This document shows positions 26,653-36,765 of a stretch of DNA of 64,000 nucleotides, piece after piece. Position 1 is the stretch's first letter. Every line of letters begins with the position of its first letter. A program made the position numbers and the translations under genes. The notes below the pieces were generated by a model. That model saw nothing but the letters and a program-made list of their open reading frames with translations. It had not been told where the DNA came from and did not search any database. This stretch comes from Setophaga petechia (taxonomy: Eukaryota; Chordata; Aves; Passeriformes; Parulidae): positions 6,998,501 through 7,062,500 of the forward strand of contig JANCRA010000010.1 in assembly GCA_024362935.1 (NCBI GenBank), read 5' to 3'.

Positions 26653-29600
26653 ATGGAGCTCATCGAGCTGCGGGAGCTGCAGCCGGAGCCGCGGCCGGGC
26701 CGGGGCCGCCTGGAACGAGCCAACGCGCTGCGCATCAGCCCGGCCCGCCGGCCCGGCCCCGGGGCGCATCCCGACCCGCGGCTGACGGCGGCACCGGGCG
26801 CCGGGCACCGCTTCGAGCCGCGGCGCCGCGGGCTGCACACCTGGTGCGATCTCTGCGGGGACTTCGTCTGGGGCGGCGGCAGGAAGAGCCTCCAGTGCCG
26901 CCGTGAGTACCGCGCCGCGCCCCGGGCCCCCGCACCCCCGCCGCCGGGCACCCCGCACCCCCGCCAGGCACCGGGCGGGCCGCCACTCGGCTTCCTCTGC
27001 ACCGGATACCCCGCCACCGGGCATCCCCACCGGGCATCCCACCAGCCGGGCACCCCTACAGGACGCCGAACATCCTGGTAGTAGGCAGCCCTGCTGAGCA
27101 CCGGGTGTCCCACCAGTGGGCATGAGTTTCCCAGCACCGGGCAGGCTGCCACCGCGCACCCCCATCACCAGCGGGTACAAAGCATCCTGCACCCCCACGG
27201 GCACCCCCACACCTGGTAGTGGGCCCCTCACTGAGCACCAGCTGTCCTACAACTGGGTGTAGGCATCTCAATACCAACCACCCCCACCAGGCATCCTGGT
27301 GCCAGGCACTTCCATTAAGTTGGGCATCACCATTCAGGGCAGCTGCACCTGGGCCTCTGGGCACCAGGAACTGCAACCAAACAGTGGACATGCCTGAATG
27401 GGGCACCCACATCAGGCACTGGCAGCCCCATACAGAATATCCTCAGCTGGTACCATGCATACCTGTACTGGGTACCTGCACCAGGTATTCTAGTACTGGA
27501 TACCCACACTGGTGCCCATACTGGGCATCCCTGTACTGAGCATCCCAGTACCAGGCACTGAGCACACTGTACTGGCCATCCCAGCAGGGAGCACAGCAGC
27601 ACCAGCCAGGATGTGGCACAGTGCTGTGTCCCCTGAAGCCCTGGGCGCAGCGTGAGCAGACAGCTGACACTGTCACCATGTGCCAGCCCCTGTCCCACCA
27701 GTGCCCTGATCCTGGCAGCCAGGCTGTGCACAGTGGTGACCCTGCTCCTGTCTCTGTCCCCAGACTGCAGCTTCACCTGCCACTACCGCTGCCGGGCCCT
27801 GGTGCAGCTGGACTGCGGAGGCCCCCCAGGCGCTGGTGATGAGGACGATGGCAATGAGCAGGTGTTGGAGAAGGACACCAACGTGGTACGGCCTGGGGCT
27901 GTCTGTGAGGGAGGGCTTGGGCGGGGGGTGGCAAGCCTGGGGGCTGTGCTGGGCTGGGGAGGGCTAAGCTGGGCTGTGCCATGTGAGGCCATGTCATTGC
28001 ATGCCAGGCTGTGCCAAGCCTTGCTGGGCTGGGCTTAGCTGAGCTGAGCTGTGTGAGGCTGACATGCCGGGCTGTGCTATGCCATGCCAGGCTATTTTGT
28101 GCCATGCTGGGCTGTGCCAAGCCTTGATGGACTGCGCTGGGCTGAGCTGAGTGAGGTTGTGCCATGCCGGGCTGTGCTGTGCCAAGCCGGGCTGTGCTGT
28201 GTCGTGCCCGTGCCGCGCTGCCCGCACCGTACCCGAGTCGAGCTCAGCCTGGGCAAAGCCATGTCCGTGCGGGCGCGGGTGAAGTCACCGCCGGAAGCGG
28301 GGCCGCCGCGCCGCCCCCGGCCCGCGTCACCCCACGGCCGGGGCGGGGCAGCGGGACCGCGCTGAGCCTGGAGCGGGGCAGGGCGCGGTAGACGCCGCGC
28401 CGAACCGAGCCGGGACGGGAGCGCGATAGGGACCGGTCTGAGCCGAGCCGGGACGGGAGCGCGATAGACACCGGGCTGAGCCGAGTGGGACGGCGATAGG
28501 GACCGGACGAAGCTGAGCCGGGACTGAGAGTGGGACTGGGCGGAGCTGAGTCGGGACTGAGACCGGGACCGGGCAGAGCCAAGTCAGGACTGAGACCGGG
28601 ACCGGGCGGAACCGAGCCGCGATAGGGACCGAGCGGAGCCGAGCCGGGCCAAGGGCCGGGCTGAGCGGAGCCGGGCCAAGGACCGGGAGCGGGCTGAGCC
28701 GAGCCGGGAGCGGACCGAGCCGGGCCCCGGCCCGGGGGCCGGTCGGGCTGGCGCGGGGCCGGGCGTGCCCATGTGCTCGCCGCCCCGGCGGGGCTGCGGG
28801 GCGGCCGGGCCGGGCCGTGCCCTCCGCCACCGCCGCCGTGCCCGTGGCCGGGCCGGGGTCCGGCGGGCCCGGGGGCTGCGGGCCGGCGGCGCTGGCGCTG
28901 CGGCGGGGCGGCGCGGGGGGCACGGGGGGCAGCACGGCCAGCAGCGGCTACTGCAGCCAGGAGGACTCCGACTCCGAGCCCGAGCTCTTCTACACCGCCC
29001 GCACCTCCCTGGGCCGCCGCCCGCGCCGCCGCCAGGTCGGTCCCAGGCCGTGACGTAATGGGGGACACGGGTGACGTCATCGGGGCACATTCCCCCGGCT
29101 GGGTGCTGGGGAGCAGGCGAGGGTGGGCTGGGTGCGTGGGGAGAACCAGAGGTGCTGGTGGCCTTTTTTAGAGGTGAGCTTGGCCCTGCTGTGGGGTAAG
29201 AGCGGGGTGAAGCATGGCCGTGCCGGCCCTGTCCGGTTGGATGTGGGGCGAGCGAGGCACCGTGGGGCGAGTGGAGTTTCACTGCCTGGCACGGGCACCC
29301 CAAGGTGTCTCAAGGCTGGAGCTGCTCTCGGCTTTGGGGGTCTCGGGACAAGCTCCCCGGGCAGCTCCACAGCTGTCCCCATCCTGCAGGGAGCCCGCGG
29401 GGTCCGGCAGTGCCCGCATGCTGTGGGGTGGCTGTCGGGGCTGGGAACAACCCCTCAGTGCCGCGGGGACACGTGCAGCGCTGTGTGGCAGCTCCTCGTC
29501 CCCGCGTAAATAAACACTCATTAGTGGGTGCCAGTGGCGGGGACGCCGAGCCGGGACGCTCGGTGCCCGTGTGTGGGGCCAGCACTTTGAAGTGGGGCCG

Positions 29601-31298
29601 GCGGCAAGGGCGGGCTGCACCCCCAGCCCGGCCCTCCTGCCTCAAATCTCAGGGCGTCCCTGCGGGCGCGGAGCCTGCCCAGACGCCCTGGTGCCGGGCT
29701 GGCGGCTGCTGCGCCTTGGGGACGCCTCTCTGATCTGCGCTGCAGGGAGCGGACGCTCGGCTCCGGGTGCCCTCGCAGGGCGTTCTCACAGCCCTGCAGC
29801 CCCGGGACGGGCGCTTGCGGGGCGGCCGGTGCCGGTGTCCGCGGAGCAGAGCTGGGGCCGCGGTGAGCTCAGCTGAGCGTCCCTGGAACAGCCCAGCTCC
29901 GCCGGCCGGGCTGATGCAACGCCGTGCAACCGCCCGCCCATCTCCCGGCGCTTCGGGGCGGGCTGCGGGCCGGGGCGACACCGAGCCAGGCGGGACGGTC
30001 CCCCCCGGACTCTGTGCCGCTCAGCCCGGCTGTTGTCACGCAGGATGAGCCCAGCGAGTGGGAGAAGACAGAGCTCGACCAGGCGCAGGTGGAGCAGCGG
30101 ATCAAGGAGTACAACAGCCAAATCAACAGCAACCTCTTCATGAGCCTGGTACGGGGTCGGCACAGGGCAGGGGGGGTCACGGTGCCCTGCCCTGACCCCA
30201 CTCACCCTCCACCGGTGTCTCGTAGAACAAGGACGGCTCCTACACCGGCTTCATCAAGGTGCAGCTGAAGCTGGTTCGCCCTGTCTCGGTGCCAGCCACC
30301 AAGCGGGTCCCCTCCCTGCAGGCGGGGCGGCCACACCCCCAGGGAGTGAAGCGCCGCACGTCCTTCTACCTGCCCAAGGGGACCGTCAAGCACCTGCACA
30401 TCCTCTCGCACACCCGCGCCAGCGAGGTCATCGATGCACTCCTTCGCAAGTTCACCGTCATCGACAACCCCCGCAAGTTTGCCCTCTTCGAGAGGTCTGA
30501 GAAAGATGAGCAAGGTAGTGCCCAGGGTCACCCTGTCCTCGCAGTGGTGGCCGTGTCCCCATATTGTCAGTGTCCCCTGGGTGGTGGCAGTTCCATGGTG
30601 GTGATGTCCCCAGGGTCCCTCGTGCCGGCAGCATGCCCATGGCAGTGGTGTCCCTATAGTGCTGGTGTCCCCCATGGTGGCAATATCACGGCAGCGGTGC
30701 CCCGATAGTGACAGCTTTCCTTAGGCAGCAGCATTCCCTTGGTGGCGGCATCCCTGTAGCAGTGGTATCCCCCTTTGGTGACAGTGTCCCCTGTCACCAT
30801 GGATGTATCCCACATTGCAGCAGTGGTGTCGCCTGTAGTGGTGATGTCCCCATAGCAGCAGCATCCCCGTAGCAGCAGTGATGTCCCCGTAGCGGTGGTG
30901 TCCCCGCGGTGACTCGTGGCCCCGTTGCAGTGTACCTGCGGAAGCTCGGTGACGACGAGCAGCCCCTGCGGCTGCGGCTGCTGGCCGGCCCCAGCGAGAA
31001 GGTGCTGAGCTTCATCCTGAAGGAGAACGAGACCGGCGAGGTGAACGTGAGTGCGGGGACGGGGAGGGGGCTGGCCCCCGCACTGCCCGGGGCGGCGGCC
31101 GTGGCGGGACGCTGCGGGTGCCCGTGGCCATGGCAGTCCTTGTGCCTACAGTGGGATGCCTTCTCGCTGCCGGAGCTGCACAACTTCCTGCTGATCCTGC
31201 AGCGGGAGGAGGAGGAGCACGTGCGGCGGCTGCGGCACCGCTACGCTCGCTGCCGCCAGAAGATGCAGGAGGCGCTGGCCGCGCTGACGCCGGGGTGA
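26653..31298 (+). CDS. RASSF1: RASSF1 (isoform A), Ras-association domain scaffold
   Basis: Six coding exons: 26653-26902, 27764-27885, 30044-30148, 30226-30514, 30931-31046, 31152-31298. They encode 342 aa (human RASSF1A 340). RASSF1A is a microtubule-associated scaffold that binds Ras-type GTPases and MST1/2 kinases and feeds the Hippo and apoptosis pathways. The C1 zinc module is complete, with ligands H52, C65, C68, C82, C85, H90, C93 and C101. The Ras-association domain covers roughly residues 200-293 (RRTSFYLPKG, FALFERSEK, LRLRLLAGPSEKVLSF), and the C-terminal SARAH helix roughly 294-342 (LPELHNFLLILQREEEEHV). Residue 136 is Asp where human has the ATM-target Ser131 (see findings). Introns 1, 2 and 4 and the 3' UTR are each packed with different minisatellites. 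Confidence 0.96.
26990..27600. repeat. Degenerate GGGCATCCC-type minisatellite filling RASSF1 intron 1
   Basis: About 600 bp is built from imperfect units containing CACCGGGCATCCC, ACTGGGCATCCC or TACTGGGTACC words, roughly 20-30 bp apart and strongly diverged. Confidence 0.7.
27925..28225. repeat. Degenerate GCTGTGCCATGCCGG-type minisatellite in RASSF1 intron 2
   Basis: About 300 bp repeats the words GGGCTGTGCCATGCC, GCCAAGCCTTG and GCTGAGCTGAG in variable order. It ends where the isoform C CpG island begins. Confidence 0.75.
28385..28735. repeat. GAGCCGGGAC-type minisatellite just upstream of the RASSF1C exon
   Basis: About 350 bp of repeated GACCGGGA, GAGCCGAGCCGGGA and GCGATAGGGACCGG words with a period near 30 bp. 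Two adjacent units at about 28400-28465 are nearly identical. The array lies inside the isoform C CpG island. Confidence 0.85.
28817..29035 (+). CDS. RASSF1: RASSF1 alternative first exon (isoform C type)
   Basis: Within RASSF1 intron 2 this frame reads GSTASSGYCSQEDSDSEP and then FYTARTSLGRRPRRRQ, ending at a GTCGGT donor in phase 0. It therefore joins exon 3 (DEPSEWEK). The human RASSF1C first exon has the matching block TTSSGYCSQEDSDSE and TARTSLARRPRRDQ. The isoform lacks the C1 domain but keeps the RA and SARAH domains. The left boundary is nominal: the frame is open from 28550 but holds no ATG, and 28817 is a GTG codon. Initiation must be non-AUG, come from an unseen upstream exon, or use another frame. 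Confidence 0.75.
30530..30925. repeat. Degenerate GTGGTGTCCCC-type minisatellite in RASSF1 intron 4
   Basis: Units of about 25-35 bp containing GTGGTGTCCCCATAG, GCAGCATCCC and GTGGCAGCATCCC repeat across the whole intron. Confidence 0.75.
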
Positions 31299-31429
31299 CC
31301 GCGGGGCGCGCAGCCGAGGCCAGCCAGAGCACCGGGACCCTCGCCCGCCGGCCGTGGGGGCAGCAGGGAGGGGGGTGGAACGGGGCACCACCGACCCACC
31401 GCACTGTCACAGCCCCCACGGGGCTAGCC

Positions 31430-31715
31430 CAGAGAGTGAGGGTTCCTGGTGGGAGCGAGAGCGAGTGTCACCCGGGAGCGTGTGTCCTGGGGGGAACGAG
31501 TGTACCCTGAGGGATTGGGTGTCCCCAGGGGGATGGATGTCCATAAGAGAGCGTGTGTCACCTGGGGGATTGCGTGTCCCCAGTGGAGTGGGTGTCCCGA
31601 AGGGAGCGTGTGTCTTGCGGGAAGCAAGTGTCACCTGGGGGATTAGGTGTCCCCAGGGGAGTGGGTGATATGGGGGGAGCGAGTGTCCCCGGAGAAGTGA
31701 GTGTCCCTGGGAAGA
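31430..31715. repeat. Minisatellite in the RASSF1 3' UTR
   Basis: About twelve imperfect units of 18-24 bp contain GTGTCACCTGGGGGATT, GGGTGTCCCCAGGGG or GAGCGTGTGTC. The array lies between the RASSF1 stop and its AATAAA. Confidence 0.85.
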
Positions 31716-31733
31716 AGCAGGGCGTCGAGCACC

Positions 31734-31739
31734 AATAAA
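31734..31739 (+). terminator. RASSF1: Polyadenylation signal AATAAA of RASSF1
   Basis: AATAAA followed by GT-rich sequence (TTGGTGACGAGGTCTGG). It is 436 bp after the stop codon and directly precedes the TUSC2 CpG island. Confidence 0.85.
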
Positions 31740-31799
31740 GGCATCTTGGTGACGAGGTCTGGCCTGCGGTGTTGTTCTTGGCGAGGCGGGCTGGGTGGG

Positions 31800-32075
31800 A
31801 AGAGACGGGACGGGATGCGCAGTCCCAGCGGTGTCGGCGGGCCGTGGGTGCCCACATGTGGTGCGGGTGGCGGCGGCGGGACTCGAACCCGCAGTTCCCG
31901 CGCTGCCGGCGCCGGGCGGGGAGGCGGGCGCGCCCCGCGCCGGTGTCACGTGACGCGGGCGCCGGAAGTGGCGCGGGCGGCGGCGCAGGCGGCGCTCGGT
32001 CGGTGTCGCCGGGCGGCTCCGGGCCGCCCCCGTCCCTCCCCCCCCGGCGCCGCTCCTGCCGCCGCCGCCCCCGCC
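31800..32075 (+). promoter_or_regulatory. TUSC2: TUSC2 CpG-island promoter with CLEAR/USF E-box, ETS site and a B-box-like element
   Basis: The segment is CpG-rich. GTCACGTGAC at 31945-31954 is a perfect palindromic E-box identical to the CLEAR consensus bound by TFEB/USF factors. CCGGAAGTG at 31962-31970 is an ETS/GABP site. On the minus strand at 31879-31889 GGTTCGAGTCC matches the tRNA B-box consensus. The elements lie 106-200 bp before the start codon. Function is inferred. Confidence 0.7.
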
Positions 32076-34187
32076 ATGGGCGCCAGCGGCTCCAAGTCGC
32101 GGGGGCTGTGGCCCTTCGCCACCCCGGCGGCGGGCGGCGGCGGCCCCGAGGGCCCCGGCGGGCAGCAGGCCCTGGCCCGGGCGCGGGCCGCGCGCGCCGC
32201 CACCCCCTTCGTGTTCACACGGCGCGGGTGAGAGGCCGGCGGGGGCTCTCCCGTGGGGCGCGGGCTCTGCCGTGGGGCGGGAGGCTCTGCCGCTGGCCAG
32301 CCCCAGCACAGGCGCGGCGCGGGGGTCGGGGGGCTCCAGGGTTGCGGGACCGGTTGCCCCGGCCCGGCTTGGGGCGCAGGGAGCCGGCAGAGCCCGCAGC
32401 CTCTCACCCCACGCCTCCCCTCTCCTCTTGGCAGCTCCATGTATTATGATGAGGACGGGGACCTTGCCCACGAGTTTTACGAGGAGACAATCGTCACCAA
32501 GAACGGGAGGAAGCGCGCCAAGCTGAAGAGGATCCACAAGAACCTGATACCTCAGGTAAGGTGCGGAGAAGGATGGGGGAAAGGATGGGGCAAAGCGCCA
32601 CGGTGACGCTTGAAGTCCGGCCTTTACAAGAACCATGTCCCTCGGGGCATCTTCTTACTGGAAAGGTGGAGGCTCTCTCCTCCCCAGTTTCTGCCTCCGA
32701 GCCATGATTCCTGTGTGTCCTGGCTCACACCCGTGTCACCTGAGGCTGTGACAGGGAAGGGAGAGCTGGTGGCACCCTCCAGCTGCCTTTTTTTGAGAGA
32801 AGCAGTGCCTGAGCCTTTCAGAGCTGCCTGGCAGGGGAAGATAGCTCAGCCAGGTGTATGTTGTGGGGCACAGAGTGCCAGGCAGCCCTGCATGGCCGTC
32901 TCCTTACCCAGCACCTTCCACGAGGTGTAGGGTGCTGTGCTGCCTCAGCCAGTGTCATGTCACTGTGGAAGGCCAGGCTTATGTTGGGAGCAGCAGCCAG
33001 GGCCCATCAGCTGCTGACATGAGTTTGCACATCCCCTCCAGCTGCTCAGCAGTGTTGACAGCTTTCTGCTTTGCTCTTCAGTGGAAGAGTCTCCTCTCTA
33101 AATAAGGAAGTGGTGTGAAGCTGGCCAGGGGCTGGGATGTCAAGTGAGGATCATGGTGGAGGGGCAGGAGAGCCTGCATGTAGGGAATCTTTTGGGAACA
33201 TAAATGGAGGAAAGAGCAGATCAAACCAGGGCTGGAGAGAGCCTCTATAGAAATCTTCCCTAATTAAGCAGAAAAGCATGGCTGTAATGAGCAACTGGGG
33301 TGAGCTGTGAGGAGTGGGCAGCCTCTCAGCTGGATGGAACTCCTCTGAGTGCTGAGCAGGCAGTTGTGGATGGAAGGATTTGGTGCCGCTTCCTGGGCTG
33401 GCATTCTAGCAGAGGCAGCCTTGGCGTGTGGAACTGAGTCCTTCTTCATGTGAGTTGAAACTCACCCAGTTGGAAAGTTCAGCTGAGCTGGAGAGAGCAG
33501 GTACCAGCACTGAACAGTCCTTTGCTGGCACAGGCTTTACTCTGGTTCTGTGGGGCCAGGCCCAGCCCTGAGTCCCTGCTCCTCCTCTGCCCCAGCCCCC
33601 AGCTGGTGCTGTAACAGGAGAAGGCTGGGATGGGGCATGGGAAGGGTTCCTGTGGCTGCTGTGGAGGGAGTTACATTCAGCAGCCTCCCCCCTGCACAGA
33701 AAGCCGCTTTTCTGTGCGCCAGCTGCCCCGGCTGCGTTCCCTCAGAGAGCTCTTTTCATTGCTCTAAATCCCGTGAATGAAAGGTGCCGCATGAAAAGCC
33801 CAGACAGCCAAGATCTGCCAGTCACGCAGCAGCTGCTGCACGGGCAGTGCCTGGCAGAGCAGCTCCCTCCTTCCTCGCCCTGCCATGTGTGGCAGCCAGC
33901 CCTGCCGCCCTCGGCTCTCCAGGGATGAGAGCGAAGGGCAAAGGGCTGCTGCTCTGTGTGCTGCTGCCCAGGCATACCTGGAGTCATTTATTGAGCCATT
34001 TATGGAGCCTGGTCCCTCCAGTTCCTCCAGGGCACAGTGTTCTTTGTCAATGGGTGACCGGCAGGGCTCAGGGATGTTGATTGGCCGTCCCTTCTGCTCA
34101 CCACTCTGACTCTTCTTTCAGGGCATAGTGAAACTAGAGCATCCTCGCATTCACGTGGATTTCCCAGTGATTATCTGCGAGGTGTGA
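32076..34187 (+). CDS. TUSC2: TUSC2 (FUS1), N-myristoylated mitochondrial tumour suppressor
   Basis: Three exons, 32076-32227, 32435-32555 and 34122-34187, give 112 aa (human 110). The protein is known as a small myristoylated regulator of mitochondrial calcium and immune responses. The N-terminus MGASGSKSRGLWPFA keeps Gly2 for myristoylation. The C-terminal half is nearly invariant: YYDEDGDLAHEFYEETIVTK, HKNLIPQGIVKLEHPRIHV and DFPVIICEV. The Ala/Gly-rich linker near residues 18-45 is the variable part. Splice sites are canonical and keep phase. Intron 2 is 1.6 kb and holds no recognisable gene. Confidence 0.97.
32556..34121 (+). other. TUSC2: TUSC2 intron 2
   Basis: About 1.6 kb of unique sequence. 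I see no gene, RNA or clear transposon in it. Confidence 0.7.
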
Positions 34188-36765
34188 GTCCCAGACATCA
34201 CTGCCCGTGGGTGGGAGGTCCTGCCCCACCACCTCCAGCCTCACTGGGCCAGGCTGCATCGTGTTCCCACCGAGGAGGACTCCAGCCGTGTGGCAGGATG
34301 GTGGCTCTCCCCTCACCTGAAGGTGAGGCAGGACGGAGCAGGCCTTCGCGGGAGATGGGTGACTCTGTGCAACGACTGCTTAAAAACATCCTCGCTTGAG
34401 TCAGAAGACTAAAATACCTTTTGTAGCCTCTAGCCAACGTTTGATGGGTAACTGGAACTGCAAACAAGCTGCTGTGATTGAGCTGTGAAAGGGAGAGCAA
34501 GCCTGCACTTCTCACCAGAGAGAATCCCCTGCTTCTCAGGTATGCGGCCCAGGGAGAGCCAGGGCACTGCCCTGCCCCGCACCCCGAGGTCCCTGGGGCC
34601 CGCAGCTCAGATGGCCAGTGTTGCAGCATGTCCCTTTGACACCGGTGTGATGTGACGCTCCCCCATGTGGGTTTGTTGATGGAGGATAAGCAGAGCAGGC
34701 TGAGGGGTCTCAAAGCACATTGGGCTGGCTGCTGCTCTCCTCTCGGGAAGGGGATGGAGATCAGATGCCGCTCTCTTAGACCTTGGTCTCTTCCCCCACT
34801 GCATTTCCCCACTTATGCCAGCGCTGGGGAGGTTGGCTTTACTGCTGCCTGCTGGAGATCTCTGCAGTCCCGGGCCCCTGCTGGTGGCAGCAAGGTCCCA
34901 GCTCCGCAGCGGACTTACCTCCCCCATTGTCACACTGGCTCTGCTGAGCGCCTCCCTCGCCTGCCGCGGGGCTGGGCTGCCGGGCAGCTTCCTCACCCCC
35001 GCTGCTCTTTGAACATACCTCCCTGTAGGCTGGGCCTCGACTGAGCCAAGCAGGAAAGGAATCCTGCCTTCCTTCCCTGTGCCCCTGAAACAATCAATTG
35101 GTGTACCTGCCCCGGCTTGGAAATCTCCCTGGCGATGTGAACTGTGGTTCCTCCCGCATCCCAGCTGGCGGCAGGAGGAGGAATGCGATGCACTTTAAAG
35201 GGAGGCTTGCTGCCCCACCTCGGAGAGTCCTGCTCTTTTCTCCTCTTTCCTCCCACCTAAGAAGGTCGAGGTCTTGGTGGCACCGAAGAACCTCTCACCC
35301 CTGTGTGTGTCCAGCTGCTGGGGGAAAGGCCTGACCCCAAATGCCCCTTGGCAGCATGAGGAGCCCCTGCCTCCCTGCTCAGCTGTGCCCAGACCGGGCA
35401 GGCAGAGGAGGACCGGCAGCAGGCACAGCTTTAAAGTGGGTCAGAGCCTACTCCCCACAGCAGCCAGCTCGGCTTTCCTCCTCTTTCGTTCCAGAACTTA
35501 TTTACTTTCTAAGCACTTCAGATGTTTGCTACCTCGATTTTTAATTTAAGCTGCTGGCACTTGGCTGCCAGCCCTGTCGGTGTCTACGTTGGATGTATCC
35601 ATCCCCGCGTCCGCCCAGAGCTGCCCGGGCGTGGGGCCACATTCCCAGCTCCAGGGAGATAACAGCGATGTGGCTGTTGCTGTCTTCCTGTCACCACCTC
35701 TTCCCTTCACGTCCCTCCACCCGCGGTTCCCATCGACAGGAGTGAGCACACGGGGGGTGGGAAATGGATGTGCTGGCTGCCACCAGGCAGGAAAGTGGAA
35801 GGGCAGGGCTCATCTACACTGTGATGCTGGGCGCTTCTTTTGACATCTTTTGTTCTGCTTGCTTGAAAGAGTCTTGTCTTAAAACAGTCCCTCACTGAAG
35901 TGTTTCTTATTTGCACCACCTGCTCTTGAGTTTCTCCCTGGCTGGAGCTCCCTGGGAAGGGCATCCTTGGGCTCCACAGGAGAGCAGGAGGTGCTGTCTC
36001 CAGGAGGAGGAGAGAAAACCGTGGCCACGCTGTCTGTGCTGTCTTGCCCCGCTGCTGTTTGAGGGCACAGGAAGCTGCACTGACCCCGCCTTGGGCATGG
36101 GGGAAGGAGGAGGAAGAGGAGTGGGAAGGGGGTTGGCCCTCTTTGCCTGCCCCAGTGGGGAGCCCCTCACCTGGCTACCAGCCAAAAATCTGCTGGCAAG
36201 ACATGGCCCTAACCCAGGGGAGGGGGCAGAGACTGTGACCAGCTTAGCAAGGATGCTTTTGTCCTTTCTGACAGGCTGCCCATCCTTCCCCCAGCGTATT
36301 AAACATGCTTCCCCAAAACCCACGCCTTCTCCCACTCTTCTACCCCCTCAGTGTCACCAGAGTGGCAGTGAACCTCTGCAGGCTGCCAACAAGCTGCATC
36401 CTGCCCCGCTTCTTCCCAGGCTGGTCCCCACAGCAGCCAGCCCTGGAGGGATCTTAAAAATGTGAAGGTCACTGTAAATAGTATCTGTGTCCACTGTGGT
36501 GTTGGAGCAAGCAAAAAAAAAAAAAAGAAAAAAGTTTTCCTTTTGATTCTTTTTTTTTTTTTTTTTTTTACAATTTCTGTGCAACATTGTGCTTTCCCGT
36601 GTGGATGTATAGCCGAATCGTACTCACCGACACTAGGCTACTTGCTCCTCTAGCGTGTGGGTAGGACCCATGGGTTTGGGAAATGTACACTACTTATGGT
36701 CCTTCCTCCCAGTGCATCTGTCCACTTTTGTTAAATTTCAATAAAATTATTTGTAGAGCCCACAA
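34188..36765 (+). other. TUSC2: TUSC2 3' untranslated region (long)
   Basis: About 2.5 kb runs from the stop codon to the first AATAAA. It includes 14 A at 36513-36526 and 21 T at 36550-36570, which are complementary. No other gene is recognised. That this is one continuous UTR is inferred. Confidence 0.6.
36740..36745 (+). terminator. TUSC2: Polyadenylation signal AATAAA of TUSC2
   Basis: AATAAA in an AT-rich context, followed by TTATTTGTAG. It is the first canonical signal downstream of TUSC2. Confidence 0.7.

Larger units (their letters stand above)
28230..29060 (+). promoter_or_regulatory. RASSF1: Second RASSF1 CpG island (isoform C promoter)
   Basis: A CpG-dense segment separate from the isoform A island surrounds the alternative first exon and includes the GAGCCGGGAC minisatellite. 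The two-promoter layout matches mammalian RASSF1. Confidence 0.7.

Noticed and set aside
31861..31950. Complete tRNA gene on the minus strand
   Set aside because: The T-arm and B-box are perfect, but I could not build an acceptor stem, anticodon arm or A-box. It is kept only as a B-box finding.
31407..32636. Minus-strand open frame of 409 codons across the RASSF1 3' UTR and TUSC2 exon 1
   Set aside because: Antisense to real exons and to a minisatellite. Its composition is GC-driven and it has no recognisable domain.
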